Source: Adiantum capillus-veneris
Taxonomy: Eukaryota; Streptophyta; Polypodiopsida; Polypodiales; Pteridaceae
Direction of reading: 5' to 3'
DNA: 64,000 nt
Assembly: GCA_014529385.2 (NCBI GenBank)
Contig: CM043959.1
Location: forward strand, 55,058,253 to 55,122,252
Shown here piece after piece: positions 45,671 to 57,480 of this stretch. Positions within the stretch are counted from its first letter, which is position 1; the number at the start of each line of letters is the position of its first letter. Below the pieces are notes generated by a model, which saw only the letters and a list, made by a program, of their open reading frames with translations, searched no databases and was not told the DNA's origin. The position numbers and the translations under genes are program-made.

Positions 45671-46148
45671 TGTTGAAAGGGTAATAGAACTGTCAGGATA
45701 GTGCTTAGTCGGATTATGTCATGCTGGTCGGAATTAGCTTCAATCGGGATATTGCTAGGTCGGACTTTGCTGAGTCGGATGTATATGCCAAGAACATTCA
45801 GTTAGACAATTGTAACTCTCTTTTATAGTAGAAGTCGTGGGTAACAAACACACAAAAATTGAGATGTATTCAAGCTTTGATCAATGGAGTTTCTTGCTGT
45901 GTCTGATCTTCTTCTCTAGACTTTGTCTAAAGTTGTCTAGCTGTGTTTTCTGATGAGTCTGATTATGGAGTGAAGTTTGATTCTCTGTTTGAGAGCATGT
46001 GTGTTGAGAGAGATTCTTGTGTCTGAAGTTGCTCTATCTGAAGTTGTCTAACTATGTTTTCTGATGAGTCTGATTATGGAGTGAAGTTTGATTCTCTGTT
46101 TGAGAGCATGTGTGTTGAGAGAGATTCTTGTGTTGATGAACCCCAACA
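45671..46148 (+). repeat. 5' LTR of element F (478 bp, with internal duplication)
   Basis: It contains a tandem duplication with a 111-bp period (GTTTTCTGATGAGTCTGATT at 45945 and 46056) that is missing from the 3' LTR, which explains the size difference. Confidence 0.9.
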
Positions 46149-46554
46149 CATTTGGCAATCCTACTGTGTTTACAACTTTGTTTGGGTTTGGTCGGAATTC
46201 TCTTAGTGTCGACAATGCTGCGGGTATCTCTGTTTCATTAATTGATGATGTATGTCAGAGCGACCAAGAAGGGTATCTAGGGTGTATCACACAAGGGCTC
46301 AGACCCAAGCAGGGAATATTGATCCCTTCCATTATGAAGTAGAAGTGGATGTCTCTGAGGTGCAACCAAGGAATCAGGTAGGGGAGAGTTCAGAAGCATC
46401 AGCAAGAAGGCAGGTGGGCCAATTTGTTGGGGCTCTACTCTTGAAAGCAGGATCTGCAAGAAGTAGAAGAAGACTCCACTTTGACCCACTATAGGTATCT
46501 ACCAGGCAAAGACCTAGGAGAGTACCTCAGCCTACCCCTATAGCTCAACCACCT
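46149..46554 (+). other. Leader of element F
   Basis: Short frames only; 46252-46494 reads VSRVYHTRAQTQAGNIDPFH and may be the gag N-terminus. PBS not identified. Confidence 0.4.
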
Positions 46555-47860
46555 TCTAATCCCAAGGTTAAACTAGCAAAATTCAGAGGCAAGTCAGGTG
46601 AAGATGCAGATTGTCATGTGGCTCAATTTAAGACCAAGTGGCAAGCTAGGGGACATCAGACAGTATATGGTGATGATATAAAATTGCAACAATTTGAGAC
46701 TTATGCTGCACTCAGAGTAGCATTCTTACAGAGATTTAGAAAAGACAAAACTCCGACTAATATTCTAAAGAAAATCAGGGACAATGGACAGGGAAGTATC
46801 TTGGCGGAAGATTATGCTCAAAAATTTACAGAATTTTGGTGGAGAGATTACAGGGTAATGAGAGACCCATAGATCAGATGTTAGCATGTTATTTTTTGAA
46901 AGGGTTGAGAAAGGGATTGAAGAATGTTGTAGCCAGCATAGACATTGTAGGTGGCTTCAACAACTTGGTCACAGCTACAGCAAGGGTTGAAAAAAGACTT
47001 GGTATGACTAGGTCAAAAACTAGAAGCAAGCATAGCTTTGAATCAAAACAAATTCAGATGCTGAGTTTGGAACTGATGAAGATAGTGATTCCAAGGTATC
47101 CTCTAAAAATGAGGCTGAAAGCAGTAAAGTAAAACAGAAGAAGAAGAAGCAATTGGTAAGAAGAAAAAAGATAAAGAAGAAGATTTGATTAGTCAGTTGA
47201 AGAAAATCGGATATTCTGTTGTAGCTCCAAAGGAAAAGCAGTACTGTTAGATTTGTGAAAGGGAAGGCCATAACATAACCTAGTGTTGGTACAACCCTAA
47301 TAATAGGAGTATACCAACTCCACAAGTAGGGAGAGGGAGAAATGATGCTGAAACAAATCAAATAGCTCCATTTAGACGGAGGCCACCGTTTCAGAGACCT
47401 CCTAGACCTCCATGACCACCTTGGAGAAAGCAGAATAATAATTAGAGAAGAACACCATGCATAATTCCATGTGTGTATTGTTTAGCACTAGATCATTGGG
47501 TTGTTATAAATTGTGCTTTGTGAATCAAACATAGAGAGGAGAGGGGAATGCTACTTGTACCCTATAACCAAGATAATCAGCAGGCTAACCCACAATAGCA
47601 GCACCAACGTCAACCACCAGCTCAAGCAAATGTCATCATAATTGACATTCATGAGCAACAAATATCAGATGTGTTCCTTGGTGAGAATATGGAGCTTCCA
47701 TATCAAGAGCATTGTGATGAATGGTCTTGTGATTGTAATCAATGTGGGGAGAACCAAGAGATAGATGTAATGGTTGTTACAAGGTCTAAGACTAAAGGTC
47801 CTATTGATTGGAAGGAACAAAAAGGAATCAAAGACTAGGTTTAGAAACAGGTGTAGAAGG
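46555..47860 (+). pseudogene. Element F gag and zinc-knuckle region
   Basis: KLAKFRGKSGEDADCHVAQF and YAALRVAFLQRFRKDKTPTN match the retrotransposon-gag domain; it continues in a second frame (QMLACYFLKGLRKGLKNV) after TAG at 46870. Near 47240-47290 a knuckle reads C-stop-ICEREGHNIT-stop-CWY, i.e. CX2CX4H with stops. A second Cys/His cluster (CVYCLALDHWVVINC) lies at 47475-47520. Inactive. Confidence 0.78.
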
Positions 47861-48018
47861 ACCAAAAGAATCAGAATGTGGATGATAGTACTTCAGATGT
47901 TCAGGGGGATCAATTGCAACAGCATTATGGGAGATCCTTGAATAAAAAAGATGACAAGGATTGGTTTGAATCATTAATAAACTCTCAATTTCATATGTCC
48001 TAGGATCAATTATTATGT

Positions 48019-48420
48019 ATGGTTCCAGCCTTCAAAGAAAAATTGTTGAATAGATTGTTATCAAGGGAGTATCCAATTCAGACAAATTGCATACTTGAGC
48101 CCGTAGTGAACAAAGTTGATCCAGTAGATGTCGACTTTGTAGTTCCTATTATAAAAGTGGTATTTCACAGCACTTTGTTTGATGAAGTATTGTTGGATGG
48201 AGGATCTAGAGTCAACATCCTAGCTGAGTCTCTGTATTATAAAATGAAGTTGGAAAAATTGCAGCCATCGCCATTTCAGGTGAAGACGGCATATCAAAGG
48301 AGAGTTCAACCATCAGTAATATTGAGACAACAATCTATTTATATTGTAGGAATTTAGTTTCAGGTGAATTTTGTTGTGTTGAAGATGGAGAGACTCCTAT
48401 GATATGTTGTTGGGGAGGCC
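48019..48420 (+). pseudogene. Element F protease-like domain
   Basis: VPIIKVVFHSTLFDEVLLDG then GSRVNILAESLYYKM: a retropepsin active site in the DGGS form usual for OTA elements. It runs into a TAG at 48355. Confidence 0.72.
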
Positions 48421-48779
48421 CTGGTTCAGATTGGCTAAAGTCAAGCAAGATTGGCGTGAGAATGAAGTTGTCATAAAAAAAAGGGAAGCAAGAAATTGCA
48501 ACTCCTATGCTTGGGAGAAAGAATATTCCTTTTAAGGAAAGACCATTGTATGCTCAAACAATTAACTTGGTAGAAGAACTGGAGGATGATGAAGAAGAAG
48601 AATTTCTAAAAGCAAATCCAACCATTATACCAGTATTTGAAATTGATGTTGAAGGTATCCTACAAAAGGATGAAGAGGAAGGATAGGTAGCTTCTGACTT
48701 ATTACCTGGGTAGATAATATAGGGATCAGAGTTGGTGCAGATGGTAGATCAGAATTCAAATCCTAATCCAAAGAAGCCT

Positions 48780-50335
48780 TACAGATAGAGGAAAAAGAAG
48801 CAAGAGAGTTGGCTGAAAAGATTTACAATAAAAGATTTGGAGGATCAACTAGGATCAAGCAAGATGAGTTAAAGGATCTCAATTTGGGTATAGAAGAGGA
48901 TCTCAAAATTGTCAAGGTTATTATTCATACAGATGGGGATTTTTTGCATGAGTTGTTTCAGTTGTTGAAGGAGTACAAAGATGTTTTTGCATGGGACTAT
49001 TCTAAAGTGAAAGGTATAGATCCTGGTCTACATCAACATCACATTAATCTTAAGGAGGATGCAATTCCAATTTTGCAACAGAGGTATAGAATGAATTCAA
49101 ACTTTGCAGAATAGGTAAAGCAAGAGATTGATAAGCTATTAGTTGTTGGGTTTATCAAACCAATTCGTGAGGTTACATGGTTGTCACCAATCATTGTGGT
49201 GCCCAAGAAAAATGGAAAAACCAGATTTTGTGTCGATTACAAAAAGTTGAATGCAGCCACTATTGCAGATCCTTTTCCAATGTCATTTTGTGATGCCATA
49301 TTGGATGTTGTAGCAGACAAAGAAATATATAGCTTTTTGGATGGTTTTTCAGGGTACAATCAGATCTAGGTGGCTGAAAAGGATCAATACAAAACAAATT
49401 TTATAACAGAGTGGGGTGCTTTTGCATCTACAGTTATGCATTTTGGACTAAAAAATGGACCACCATCATTCAATTTTACAGCATACAAGACATTTGAACC
49501 TTATTTGCAGGATTTCATGAGAGTTTTTGTGGATGATTTTTCAGTATTTGGAAAGAAGGAACTACATCTACATCATTTGAAGTTATGTTTTGAAAGGTGT
49601 AGGCAATTCAGAATGTGCCTTAATCCTTTTAAAAGTCTTATTGCTATTAGAAGTGGAGTACGTTTAGGTCATGTGGTTTATCATGAAGGGATTTCCGTTG
49701 ATGAGAAAAATATTGAAGTTATTAAATGAGCAAAAGCCCCAGAGAAGGTGAAGGAAGTTAGCAGGTTTGTTGGTCAGGTGAAATGTCATGCTAGATATGT
49801 TAGATATTTGGAAAATGTTTGTCTACCTCTTACTCATCTAACAAAGAAGAGTGTACCTTTTATATGGGCTGAACCTCATGAGAGCTCATTTCAGATGTTA
49901 AAAAAGATGTTGTCAGTAGCACCAATATTACAACCTCTAGATTGCTCATTACCTTTCCATGTATTTGTTGATGCATCAGATATGGCTACTGGTGTTGTCC
50001 TCATGTAGGAAAGAGTTACGGGATGGTTCAGACCTGTCTACTATGCTTGTAGGGTGTTAACATCAACTGAAAGGAATTATGATGTGACAAAAAGAGAAGC
50101 TCTTGGCATGGTATATGCTTTAACCATTGCTGAGCAACAGAGTTATTTTTCATGTGGATCATCATGCATTGCTTTACCTGATTAAGAAGCCATTACTGAC
50201 TGGAAGATTAGCTAGATGGATATTATTGTTATAAGAATTTGACTTTGTAATTGTTCATACTCCTGGCAAAAGAGCACACCATAGCTGATTATTTAAGTAG
50301 AATTGATACTGGTGAGGAACCAACAAGTGTTCAAG
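48780..50335 (+). pseudogene. Element F reverse transcriptase and RNase H
   Basis: VFAWDYSKVKGIDPGLHQHH, SPIIVVPKKNGKTRFCVDYK, DKEIYSFLDGFSGYNQ, TEWGAFASTVMHFGLKN and the active-site FVDDFSVFG (about 49525-49550). The RNase H start HVFVDASDMATGVVLM (to 50008) and a later VDHHALLYLIKKPLLTGR in shifted frames follow. Stops at 49111, 49367 and 50008 and frame changes between them. FVDD is an OTA-type variant of YxDD. Confidence 0.86.
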
Positions 50336-51530
50336 ATTATCTACCTAGCGTTGATTTGTTCGAAGTTCAAAATACAATCTCTGAATCATGGTATGATCAG
50401 ATATTAACATTTTTGACAAATGGTACAATGCCAATGGAATTTTTAAGAGACCAGAGGAGGAAGTTTTCTTTAAAAAGTAGACCATTTTTGGTGATAGCAA
50501 GAGCATTATACAAGAAAGGGATTGATCAAGTCATTAGAAGGTGTGTTCCAGATTTTGAACAAAAGGCTGTTTTGCAAGAATCTCATTCAAGAACAGCAAG
50601 AGGAAAAAAATTTAGGTGATATAACAGGTAAGTAAGTGTTGCAAGCTGGATTGTGGTGGCCCACTGTATTGAAGGATGCCCATGAGCATGCTAGAAGCTG
50701 TGTGATTTGTCAGAGGTTGGTCAGCCAAGTTCTGGGGGATAGAATGTTTGATCATTTTATATTACCTCTAGAACCTTTTTAGAAGTGGGGAATGGATTTT
50801 GTGGGACCTGTCAAGCCCACTAATAGTAAAGGATGTAATACATTCTGGTGGTCACATATTATTGTACTAAATGAGTTGAAGCTGTTGCTCTCAAAGACAA
50901 TAAAGCTCAGTGTAGCTAGATTTCTCTATCATAACATCATGATTAGGTTTGGATGTCCTGTGGAGTTGGTGAGTGATAGAGGAAGCCATTTTCTAAATGA
51001 GTTGATTGCTTAATTAACAAAAACTCATATGATTGTACACAAAAAATCCACAATTTATCATCCTCAAGCTAATGGACAGGCTAAAAGCACAAATAAGACC
51101 TTGGTGAAGATATTGAAGAAAATTGTTCAAGACAACAAGAAGGATTGGGATCAGAAGCTTGATTCATCATTGTGGTCCTTTAAGATAGCTTTCAAGGTCA
51201 CCATAGATATGACTCCATTCAAATTGGTGTATGGTCTAGAAGTTGTGGTCCCTATGAAATTTGTGGTTCCAACCTTAAAGTAACTGCAAAAAAATTGAGT
51301 CCCAAATTGTCAGTCAGGTACAGGAGCAAATATTTGATGCAGTTAGAAGAGGACAAGTTTATTAGTTCCTATATATCTGAAGTGATTCAAAGAAGGAGGA
51401 AATCTTGGGTGAGTATGAATGTTAAGTTTGAACTTTTCCAGGTTGGAGATTGGGTAATGTTGTATAACTCCAGATTACCGCCACATCCAGGAAAGTTAAA
51501 TTTGAGATATATTGGTCCATATAAGATTGT
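50336..51530 (+). pseudogene. Element F integrase
   Basis: VLQAGLWWPTVLKDAHEHAR and CVICQR (zinc Cys pair), GMDFVGPVKP (first Asp), VELVSDRGSHFLNE (second Asp), then HPQANGQAKSTNKT: the catalytic Glu of GQAES has become Lys. The C-terminal barrel reads QVGDWVMLYNSRLPPHPGKL. Several stops. Confidence 0.86.
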
Positions 51531-51537
51531 ATAGGAT

Positions 51538-52404
51538 TTGGGACAGGGAACATTCATAGTTGCTGATGTTTTTGGTATTAGAGTTGAGAAACCTGTTAAT
51601 GGTTTCAGATTAAAGAAATTCCAAGGGAAACCACCCCATTTGGAATGGCCGTTAGCACGATTGGTTCAACTAGAAGAGTTTGCAAAAAGCAGTCTGGGTA
51701 CAAGATTTGGAGCTCATCAATTTCAAAAGGGGATGACCAACAATAGTGTTGAGGTTAATTGTACAATGCACAACAGTTTAATAACAGGACAGAGGAATCA
51801 ATGTTCATAGTGGTCAAGTCGGATTTTTGGAATACCTAAAGTCGGAATTATGCTAATCGGATTTTTTTGGGTCAGATTTTTTAAGGGAGATTTGAAAATT
51901 CACATTGAAATGCGGGATGATTCACCATTAGGTAAAATCATAGTGCGCCGAGTACTATTAGTGTTGAGTGGAAAGCGAGGTGCACTGTTCAAAAGTGTGA
52001 GCCATCACCTCTATCGAACTCTACCTTGCCTTATGTTGTCACCCGACTTCTTCAAGTACACACCCACCCTACACATACCTCCAACCATGGTGAGAGGGAA
52101 GTCTACCACTACCATGCAGCCCAAGTTGGAGCATGATGAACCGCCAAGAAGTTTGCATCACAAGGGACAAGTTTTGAATGTCGACATCAGCAGCCCTGAG
52201 GAGGAAGAAGCTTCTAGAGAAGAAGAGGTGGCCGTAGAGACTCTGCTCAGCACAACAAAACTGCAGCAGTCCCTGATGGACCCTTTTACGGAATTTAAGG
52301 TATCCCTAGACTTGACACTAGAGACTAATGTGGCATGGTTACAAAGCGTAGGGCTGCATGCACAAGAAGATTTATAAATTTTCTATGTAGGAAAAGGGAT
52401 CCTT
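51538..52404 (+). pseudogene. Element F additional ORF, first part
   Basis: After the integrase tail (to about 51700), 51850-52377 encodes MVRGKSTTTMQPKLEHDEPP and an acidic run SPEEEEASREEEVAVE. It ends at a TAA beside an inverted-repeat insertion. Together with 52646-54480 it makes a post-integrase ORF of unknown function, in the position where Athila/Tat-type elements carry extra ORFs. Confidence 0.55.
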
Positions 52405-52645
52405 TTTCAGTGTTTTTCATACAATGCATAACATTATGAGCAATGCATAACACCATGAGCTTGTGTTTGGGAGGCACAGCATACCTAGCTAGGTACGATT
52501 GGGGGAAGGGGACCGCCAGCCCCCCAATCGGACCGACGGTCCCCTGTCCCCAATTGTACCTAGCTAGGTCTTTTGTGTCTCCCAAGCAGAAGCTCATGAT
52601 GTTGAGGTAAGTCATAATGTGAGAATTATTGTGAGAATTTGTCCA
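52405..52645. mobile_element. Foldback MITE-like insertion in element F
   Basis: About 240 bp made of two inverted arms of 80-95 bp. Left arm has CCATGAGCTTGTGTTTGGGA and ACCTAGCTAGGTACGATTGG; the right arm is its imperfect reverse complement (ACCTAGCTAGGT recurs at 52558-52569). The loop is C/G-rich near 52510-52540. No transposase and no clear target duplication found. Confidence 0.7.
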
Positions 52646-54480
52646 GAACTTCTTGTGATGCATTTGCAACTCTGCCCCATGGGATGAATGGAGACATAAC
52701 TACTATGAAAAATCATAGCTAGATATTCTCAGAAAAACCAAGGGTATGATTTCAAGCACATTATCCTTTACCCCGGAATTGGTTTCACATGTATTTCATT
52801 TACCATTGAAAGGTATCATCACAATCCCTAAATGTTCTGAAGCTTTGTTGAAGAAAGAGTTTGGGCCTACAGAGGGTGGTAGAAAATACTACATGATGAA
52901 GAATGTAAATTATGTAAGGAGAGAGCAGCTCAAATGGTGTTTGGAGAGATTGTGCTTTCTCATAAAGTTTGACTATATGTCAAAGGAGAACTATGGACCA
53001 TTGTGTTTTGCAGAGCAGGGAGGTAAAGTAAATTGGACAAATTATCTATTTGACAAAATTGCAGCTGAGGTTTACATGTTAGATAAAAGGAAGGCTCAAA
53101 ATTGCAATAGGTTATCTACATTTTTGGCAACTATGTTCAGTTCTCCACACAAATCCCTCGGTGAAGATAAGGGTGCAGATGAGCAAACAGGTTCAGGTTT
53201 GTTGGGTAGGTCAGAGGTGTTGAAGGAGGATAAGAATTCAAGGCAAAAAGTAGAGCTGCCAACAAATGTGCAGGAAAATCAGGAAAAGATGTCATCCTTT
53301 AGGTTTTTGGTACAAGCAAGATATTCAAAGGAGGAAGCATTGAAGGAGGATTCAAATGCAAAAATGATTGAATCCATGAAGAAGTTGGATGCTCCAATCA
53401 TTACATCTAATGAGAAGGTGCAAACATCAACCAAATTGGGAAAGGTCTTCACACTGTCAAAGAAGATAAAGGTAGACTCTAAAGTGTTCAAAGAAGTGAG
53501 ACAACTGGACTTTGAACCAAGGATTGTCAAGAAGGTGCAACAGAAGGTTTCCATTTAGGCTTCAGGGATGGCTATACACATGTTAACAGAGGTTCAAAAG
53601 TTTCTGAGCAGCCAGCAGATACAATAAGATAATCAGGCCCAGTCCATGTCAAAAACAGGCGAAGCACGGGTGTTATTGCAAGAACAGGCTGATATTGTGC
53701 AGAATTTGAACTTGGAAATGGAGAATTTGAAGTTAAAACATAAGGATGAGCTGCAGGATGTTTTGATGTAGCATAAGAGTGAATTAGCAAAGCTCAAAAT
53801 GTCTTTAGGGATGTTCAGAGAATGGACAATGACTTTGAAAGGGAAAGTGAACCATGAGCTGGAGCAATTAGCCAGTAGAAATGTAGATTTGCAGGTGCAG
53901 AATATGATGCTTGATCAGAGGCATAAACCCTTGTTGGATATGGAGAAGTAGGTTTTGAATCAAGAGGAGTTAGGTGTTAATGGAGTATTGATGTCAGAAG
54001 GGGATGTGCAGGTACTTAGGCAACAATTGAAGAGTGCAATGCAAGGGGCATGGAAAGCAATGAAAGAGAGATTGACCACTGTGTTGAAGCACCCATATGA
54101 AATGGTTCGAACTGGTTTTGTTAGTACACATGAAGCTGACTAGATGATGGAGGTAGAAAAACTCAAGAAGGAAAGAGAGCATTGGATTAAGTAGGTCCAG
54201 GAACTTAAAGCAAAACAAAAGGAGAAGGTGGTAGTTGAAGAGGAGCAGCAAAAATCAGAGTTAGCTGAATGTTCAAAAAAACCATTGCAAGAGATGAAGA
54301 ACCAAGAATCAAAGCAAAAAGTGAATGCTGAGCCTGAATGGAACTACATGACATTGTCTTAGCATATTTTACAATACCAGTTGATGACAATTCTCAAAAG
54401 GTGGAGGTTTCTTTTGATACAGTTGTAGGTGGTGTTGTTTTTGAAGCTATTGAGAAGTGAATAAAGCTTTAGCATTTATA
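52646..54480 (+). pseudogene. Element F additional ORF: helical domain and coiled coil
   Basis: 52746-53558 is open for 270 codons: SFTPELVSHVFHLPLKGI, KNVNYVRREQLKWCLERLCF, AAEVYMLDKRKAQNCNRLST, then a Lys/Glu-rich tail. The first half recalls the putative plant transposon protein found in Athila-type elements; that is a weak match from memory of the pattern. 53563-54480, with stops, is rich in heptads (DIVQNLNLEMENLKLKHKDE, VMEVEKLKKEREHW-like). It is likely a structural rather than enzymatic protein. Role unknown. Confidence 0.6.
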
Positions 54481-54594
54481 GACTGAGTAGCATTTGTAAT
54501 TTTTGAAGCTGTTTTTTGTCATATTTTGTTTTGGATCAAGGGATATGTAAATCCGAGTTGGATTCTATGAAATCCACCACCGGGGCGTGCCATG

Positions 54595-54973
54595 TGTTGA
54601 AAGGGTAATAGAATTGTCAGAATAGTGCTCAGTCGGATTATGTCATGCTGGTCGGAATTAGCTTCAGTCAACATATTGCTAGGTCTCGGACTTTGCTGAG
54701 CCGGGTGTATATGCCAAGAACATTCAGTTAGACAGTTGTAACTCTCTTTTATAGTAAAGCTCATGGGTAACAAACACACAACAATCGAGATGTATTCAAG
54801 CTTTGATCAATGGAGTTTCTTGTTGTGTCTAATCTTCTTCTCTTGGCTCTGAGTTTGCTCTGTTTGAAGTTGTCTAGCCGCGTTTTCTGATGAGTTTGAT
54901 TATGGAGTGGAGTTTGATTCTCTATTTAAGAGCATGTGCGTTGAGAGAGATTCTTGTGTTGATAACCCCAACA
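54595..54973 (+). repeat. 3' LTR of element F (379 bp)
   Basis: TGTTGAAAGGGTAATAG to CCCCAACA. About 90% like the 5' LTR outside the latter's 111-bp duplication, by eye. The tract before it (CCACCGGGGCGTGCCA) is a poor PPT. Confidence 0.9.
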
Positions 54974-55009
54974 GAGGTCATGCTTGGCATTTCTTTGATC
55001 AACATGTAT
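54974..55009 (+). pseudogene. PPR pseudogene, 36-bp middle scrap
   Basis: Between element F and the solo LTR, the plus strand reads EVMLGISLINMY in frame, the typical GxSLxNMYAKCG start of a PPR helix. It ends at the solo LTR's target site. Confidence 0.75.
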
Positions 55010-56624
55010 TATCATAAAATCTAATATCTAACCAACCCAAATGATTTTCTCATATTAAATTGATCACTTAATGTGGGAGAATAAACGGGAACAAGTGTTA
55101 AGATATAGATATGTGCTTATAGATCTATCTCAACACGGGGCCAATAGTAAAGGGGCCCAAATGGGAGATGGTCTATCAAGAGCAAGGCTAACCAATGGAG
55201 CATAAGACCTTAGGGTTAGCTTCATTGAAGACCTCCAATAATGTGTTTAAAAGTCCTTTGACCTTAGGTAAGCTAGGGCTGAGCTTGAGGTGGGAACCCG
55301 GCCCAAGCTCGAGGTGTTTGTCGTGCTTGAGGTGCTTGTCATGCTTGAGGTGCTTGATTAAGATGCTTGAGGTGCTTGACTGGATCCATGCTTGAGGTGC
55401 TTGACTTGGTGCATGATTAAGGTGCTTGAGGTGCCTTGAGAAGCTTGCCTGAGATGCTTGTGGGAACACCCCCTACTTCAAGTGCTTAGTCATGCTTGAT
55501 GACTAAGGGGCTTGCTCATCCAAAGTCAAAAAGATACCTACAAGGAGGGGGGCGAGCCTACAAGGGGGGGGATGAGAGAGAACACGCACACACACACACA
55601 AGGGAAGCCCTAGCTTGAAGAGGCAGCAAGGACACTTGTCAAGTTCCTCCTCATGTTGCCCTCATGGTGTGCCTGAAGCCTATTGGTTGGCCACCCAAGG
55701 GGTCCAATGATAATTTAGGATATTTAATTAATTGATTTTGCATTTATCAAGTCCTCTCTCTCAAAGGGGAAAGGGGGACACTTGTCCCAAGGCTACCCCT
55801 GTTGCTTGTAATGGCTCCTGCTTGTGATTGGCTAGGCCTGGAAGGGTCCAATGAGCTTCAAGCATGAGCTACAAGGGGGGGTCGACCCAAGCAAGCTAGG
55901 GGGGTGCTTAGGGGGTATACTCACCCACACACACTCACAAACACTCTCATTGTGTACTATGCAAAGTGCAAGAGCTCCCTCTCCTTCTCCAAGCAAGTAG
56001 AGGTTGAGAGCCTACACCAACACTCTTGGCTATGGAGTGCAAATCCATCCAAGAGCCATGCTTCAATGCTTGAGCTTGCCATCTATTTCTTCCTCATTAC
56101 TATGCTATTATGTATGCTAGCACAAGAGTTATGATAAGTGAGGAACTAGCTCTTTCTCGTATGAAATGTTTCTTCTTCCTCTTCCCTACCCTCATTCCTT
56201 GCTAGCTCTCTCCACCTTCGAAGGTGTTTGAGGTCTTGGGACTGAGGCTTGGTATAGTTAAAGCTTTCTTCAAGTTTAGGTTATGCTATGATGGTGATGC
56301 ATGAAGCTTTCCATCTTCATTGCTTCACCTAGGTTACAAGGAACACAAAGAATGTATTGTAACAAGTCTCTCTTTATGGGAGAAATCATAATACAAATGC
56401 CTATTGGAGGGGGGACCGGCTCCACATAAATCCGGTCCTCAACTGTTGTCATGTTCTCTAAATTCTCTCTCTTGCAAAAGTATTGTCTATGCCAAGTTAA
56501 CTAATTGCTATGATTATGTTGCTATCTTCAATTATGTCTACCCACTATGCTCACAAAATCATTTCTTGAAAGTACTCTCATTAAATTCCGCTACTCTCAA
56601 ATTGAATAGGAAAATTCCATTACA
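55010..56624 (+). repeat. Solo LTR of the chromovirus family, with TSD
   Basis: 1615 bp, starting TATCATAAAATC (TG decayed to TA) and ending CCATTACA, aligned to the LTR at 1709-3387. A perfect 5-bp duplication TGTAT flanks it (55005-55009 and 56625-56629). No internal region is present, so the element was removed by LTR-LTR recombination. Confidence 0.95.
55300..55510 (+). repeat. GTGCTTG minisatellite in the solo LTR
   Basis: Counterpart of 1990-2215, with different unit order (GAGGTGCTTG, TCATGCTTG, GATTAAGGTGCTT). Confidence 0.75.
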
Positions 56625-57480
56625 TGTATTGCAGACGTTTGTCTTTATAAAAGTAGAGATGGCCTTGACTATCCAAGACAAGAAGCTCTAAAAGAAAAGG
56701 GACATTTTGTGCATTTTATAAAATTGGGTAAGGAGGGTACCAGCTCACCACCATATGTATATACTACTATCATTCCATTATATCATTGGCATAATGAAAA
56801 CGTGAGCCATGCTTAGAGTAGCAGATAGGGGATTCATGATGACATTGTTAGCCAAGAAGGTATCATGCATGGAACACACTCATGGACATGTATGTGAAGT
56901 GCACACCCAATATTTTTCACGCATGTTGGTCCTCAAAAAAATTCTTGCTTCGAATGTTCTCTCTTGGTTTTCACTAATCACTCTACATGCACAAAGATGA
57001 AAGCATGCAAGCACTAAAATTCCTTGAATAGATGTAGTTTGAGGCATCCTACCAAATCCATTGATGTATGTGTGCATTTTGGAAGCATATGATGTGATCA
57101 ACACTATTAACACAAGAAACCAAATTCACGATGAGATTGCAAGATAGGAGTTGCTACAAAAAAAGCATTGTATAGGGTTGTGCCCTTGGGGACATGTATG
57201 CCAATTTCTATTATCCTTTTGAGGTGAGATAGATCCTCAATAGGAAAACCAAAGGGAGCAAGTAGAAGAACACTACATTCAACATAGTGACTTGGATACT
57301 ATTGTGCCACTCCAAGATATACATGTCTACTCTAAAAGCCTTCTTGTTAGCCAAGCACTTCAGTACAAGCTGTCTCATCTTGTCTCACAAATCTATTATT
57401 GAAGTTGGCTACTCACACTTCTTGCTCTACAACATGAAGTCTAAAAGAAATTAAAGGTAATGGATTCCGCCCTATGCATT
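56625..57480 (+). pseudogene. PPR pseudogene, right part
   Basis: Decayed repeats in changing frames: MDMYVKCTPNIFHAC (56883), LPNPLMYVCILEAYDVINTI (about 57050-57110), NQIHDEIAR, and GDMYANFYYPFEVR near 57190. These are the second-helix and following positions of plant PPR motifs. It is continuous in sense with 44150-45670 and 54974-55009, so one locus has been broken by two insertions. Stops in every repeat. Confidence 0.7.

Larger units (their letters stand above)
45671..54973 (+). mobile_element. Ty3/gypsy OTA-like element 'F' inside the PPR pseudogene
   Basis: Both LTRs are present (45671-46148 and 54595-54973), both starting TGTTGAAAGGGTAATAG and ending CCCCAACA. Internal order: gag, knuckle, PR, RT, RNase H, integrase, then a long additional ORF with coiled coils. 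The flanking pentamers GATAT and GAGGT agree at only 3 of 5 positions, so the target duplication is decayed. No standard PBS was recognised after the 5' LTR. Stops throughout. It differs in sequence from the A/B/C family. Confidence 0.88.

Noticed and set aside
45666-54978. Target duplication for element F
   Set aside because: GATAT and GAGGT match at only three of five positions; I do not claim a TSD.
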